Positions 61,718 to 64,000 of a DNA stretch of 64,000 bases are shown one piece after another. The notes beneath the pieces were generated by a model, which saw nothing but the letters and a program-made list of their open reading frames with translations, did not search any database and was not told the DNA's origin. Where the stretch lies: assembly GCA_000469685.2 (NCBI GenBank), contig LS997566.1:45309442-45373441 (forward strand), given 5' to 3'. The DNA comes from Haemonchus contortus. Its lineage: Eukaryota > Nematoda > Chromadorea > Rhabditida > Trichostrongylidae. Made by a program: the position numbers and the translations under genes. The first letter of the stretch is position 1, and the number at the start of each line of letters is the position of its first letter.

Positions 61718-61800
61718 GTAGATGCGCCATGCATTTGGCTTCTGTCCGCGGTCGGTGAAGCGTTTGAATGCATTTTTGGTGCTCACATTTGTTTTTGGCT
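61718..61800 (-). repeat. SINE terminal fragment
   Basis: GATGCGCCATGCATTTGGCTTC followed by GCGTTTGAATGCATTT matches the tail block of the SINE family and the units of the tandem repeat at 815-1480. The rest of the element is absent. Confidence 0.5.
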
Positions 61801-62140
61801 GTCGTCTTCTAATGTGATCTATGCATTCGTACTTTTCCTCGGTATTGAATGATGTCGTCGTTCTCTATTGAAGTTCATCAATCAATAGATCAATAATGCA
61901 TTTTCATGATGACTGATTATTCGAAAAGTTAGGGATTCCTAGTAATTCGCCCTTCGTCTTCGCGTTCACGTCTGGTTTGGTGTCGGGTAATGATACCAGG
62001 TAGATATACGGTTAATTTTGCTCTGTCTGAAATTGAACCAGTTAGCCTCCGGAAGTCTCATCGCTCTGATTATGGTGCTGTGCCAGCACCCGTGGTTAAG
62101 GAGATGCAAGAGTGTTGTGAGAACAATTAATTTTGAATTT

Positions 62141-62146
62141 TTTATT
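62141..62146 (-). terminator. Poly(A) signal of the Gly-rich protein gene
   Basis: AATAAA on the minus strand, about 50 bases after the stop codon at 62195-62197. Confidence 0.7.
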
Positions 62147-62194
62147 GAAAGAAACTATGAGCAAGATTTACAATTTGTACAGACGACTATTTTT

Positions 62195-63551
62195 TTAGGC
62201 CTTGTTTCGGGCCATCTTTTTCATCACCGCCCTTTGCTTGTGCACTCGTTGCCTGTATCCTCCTGACTTTTCAGAGTATGCTGTAAAGAGAAAAATTAGA
62301 AAATCACCACTTTCCTATCTTTTTCGATTTGTTAATGTAAAACAAGGATCTCCCGAATAATTTCTAATGAAAGAATTCTGCTTACATGCTGGTGGGCCTG
62401 CTGGTGCGGCAGGAGGACTGTATGGCATAGGAGCTGGAGCTGGAGCCGGCGCTGGTTCTGGTGGGCTATATGGAGCTGGAGCTGGTGCTGGTGCTGGTGG
62501 GCTGTACGATTGTGGAATCATTGGTGCTGGTGCAACTGGCATAGGTGGTGCTACTGGAGCTTGGTAAGATGGTGCAGTCGCATAACCTGGAAAGAGAATT
62601 CAGAAGATTTCACAGAAGATAGAAATTTCGAAAGTAGTCCATTCATTACCTGCTTTACCGCCTCCTCCGCTGTAGCTGCCTCCACCGCCGCTGTAGCTTC
62701 CTCCACCTCCTCCCATTCCTCCGCCGTAGCTTCCTCCTCCTCCACTGTAGCTTCCTCCTCCGCCGCTGTAGCTTCCTCCTCCTGCGCTGTAGCTTCCTCC
62801 ACCTCCTCCCATTGCTCCGCCGTAGCTTCCTCCTCCGCCGCTGTAGCTTCCTCCTCCGCCGCTGTAGCTTCCTCCTCCTGCTCCTGCGCTGTAGCTTCCT
62901 CCACCTCCTCCCATTCCTCCGCCGTAGCTTCCTCCTCCTCCGCTGTAGCTTCCTCCTCCTGCTCCTGCGCTGTAGCTTCCTCCACCTCCTCCCATTGCTC
63001 CGCCGTAGCTTCCTCCTCCTGCGCTGTAGCTTCCTCCTCCTCCTCCTCCTCCGCTGTAGCTTCCTTTACTCATTCCTCCGCCGTAGCTTCCTCCACCGCC
63101 GCTGTAGCTTCCTCCACCTCCGCTGTAGCTTCCTCCGCCGCCGCTGTAGCTTCCTCCTCCTCCTCCTCCACTGTAGCTTCCTCCGCCGCCGCTATAGCTT
63201 CCTCCTCCCATTCCTCCGCCGTAGCTAGGTGCAGGTGCATAGCTGCCGCCACCACCTAAAAGACAAGCCATTAGTTTGTCTGAGCGTAAAAGCTAGAAGA
63301 AGCCCTATCCTTCTTTAATTGGAGGATTCTAAGTCTCTTCGTCGTAAAGTCTCTGAGAAAATCCTACCTCCACCACCGGCGTAACCGCCTCCGCCTCCGC
63401 CAGAATAACCTCCGCCGCCGGAATATCCTCCGCCACCTCCAGCGGAAGCGTAATGGCTGGAATTATAATATTTATTTCAAGAAGGCTGTTGAATAATGAA
63501 CTCTCACCAGTGAGCCGAGACGAGGAGTGCTGTCAAGTAGATGCTTCTCAT
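62195..63551 (-). CDS. Secreted Gly/Ser/Tyr-rich repeat protein with Pro/Ala-rich tail
   Basis: Five minus-strand exons: 63551-63508, 63456-63368, 63255-62650, 62586-62386, 62280-62195; 341 codons, all phases consistent. Residues 1 to about 15 (MRSIYLTALLVSAHC) are a signal peptide. Residues 18-247 are Gly-rich: YSGGGGGY units, then many copies of SYSGGGG, SYSAGGG and SYGGGMGGGG. Exon 4 switches to a Pro/Ala-rich segment (SYQAPVAPPMPVAPAP, YSPPAPAPAPAP), and the last exon is basic (RQRVHKQRAVMKKMARNK). Tyrosine-rich glycine repeats suggest a structural extracellular protein such as a cuticle or eggshell component that can be cross-linked; this role is inferred from composition. A TATA box lies 42 bp upstream and AATAAA follows the stop. 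The long open frames on the opposite strand here are shadows. Confidence 0.87.
62650..63255 (-). repeat. Coding minisatellite of 15- to 45-bp GGS/Y units in exon 3
   Basis: The exon is an array of short units coding GGGGSYSGGGGSY, with higher-order blocks of about 100-120 bp marked by recurring GGxMGGGGGSYSA. Nearly identical units at 62770-62880 and 62880-63000 indicate recent unequal exchange, so length is likely to vary between individuals or be misassembled. Confidence 0.8.
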
Positions 63552-63592
63552 TGCAATGAGATGGTTGTGCTGACTCCTCGGGCTTCTCTGCT

Positions 63593-63600
63593 TTTATATA
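63593..63600 (-). promoter_or_regulatory. TATA box of the Gly-rich protein gene
   Basis: TATATAAA on the minus strand, 42 bp upstream of the ATG at 63551. With a normal spacing of about 30 bp to the start site, the 5' leader would be only 10-15 bases long. Upstream of it, up to 64000, no other gene was recognised. Confidence 0.75.
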
Positions 63601-64000
63601 AGCTTCTCCGTAAGGTCATTCACTGGGAATCGAGTTTTCCAGTTGACAAAATGCTAATAGTAACGCCATGCCTATGGGTGTTATTCAATGCTGTAACCTT
63701 GACGCAAACTATTTGCCCCGCCGTCACACTGGGCGCATTGTCTGCGACCCGATAATAGTAGGGCGTAATTCGCTGACAGTTTGCATCGATGGCCTGATTG
63801 ATGATGACAAAAGGGCGACGAGAAACAGCTACCAGTGTTTTCTGTGAACATCGTTCCATATCATCATGATTAGTGCATGTTCTCGTTGACTGTTTACTTT
63901 CTTGGGTTGTTTTTGATGGTTATCTGTCTACGAAATATGTCGTGGGTGCTGTTTACCCACAGAAGTTGTCATGGGTAGCTGTCCACCTGTGTTTACTTGC

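Noticed and set aside
62510..63259. A 249-codon plus-strand frame rich in Ala, Val and Ser, and other long frames over the same repeats
   Set aside because: They are shadows of the GGS/Y minisatellite on the minus strand, whose frame is continued by good splice sites, a signal peptide, a TATA box and a poly(A) signal.

Overview
The window looks like a nuclear genome fragment from a nematode, most likely an enoplean (clade I, Trichuris-like) worm. Genes are split by spliceosomal introns with strong TTTNCAG acceptors. There is a secreted multi-domain WAP/Kunitz inhibitor, a family type known to be expanded in whipworms, and the intergenic and intronic DNA is full of short DNA transposons and tRNA-derived SINEs. 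The species assignment is an inference; no single sequence proves it.

Layout. From the left edge to 31.1 kb runs the 3' two-thirds of a plus-strand APC1 gene (anaphase-promoting complex subunit 1; mat-2/ANAPC1). Twenty exons could be joined in frame, about 820 codons ending at 31076. The intron between 2383 and 18622 is about 16.2 kb. Nested in it, on the opposite strand, are two complete CHK1-like protein kinase genes (4256-6772 and 8999-12327) with the same eight-exon structure, clearly a tandem duplicate. Another APC1 intron (27626-30351) carries a 2.46-kb palindromic foldback transposon.

From 31.1 to 39.5 kb coding content is sparse: a possible small secreted peptide (34.5 kb) and a tRNA-Thr(AGT) gene with a truncated inverted copy. 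At 39575-46296 (+) lies a nine-exon secreted inhibitor gene (signal peptide, EB-like cysteine module, WAP, Kunitz, WAP). Its seventh intron holds a decayed Penelope-like retroelement with 500-bp inverted arms and a 15-bp target duplication. From 46.3 to 62 kb there are two orphan terminal exons, decayed repeats, a piggyBac-type MITE with TTAA ends, a Tc1-like MITE, a (CTGT)n microsatellite and a 402-bp hairpin MITE. At 62195-63551 (-) is a five-exon gene with a TATA box and poly(A) signal, for a secreted Gly/Ser/Tyr-rich repeat protein with a Pro/Ala-rich tail, probably a cuticle or eggshell structural protein.

Functional theme: APC/C and CHK1 both control cell-cycle progression, so the nesting is suggestive but may be coincidence. 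The two secreted-protein genes have compact TATA promoters and look like stage- or tissue-specific products. Splice models were built by eye from reading frame, phase and family alignment remembered from known proteins; nothing was checked against transcripts or databases.
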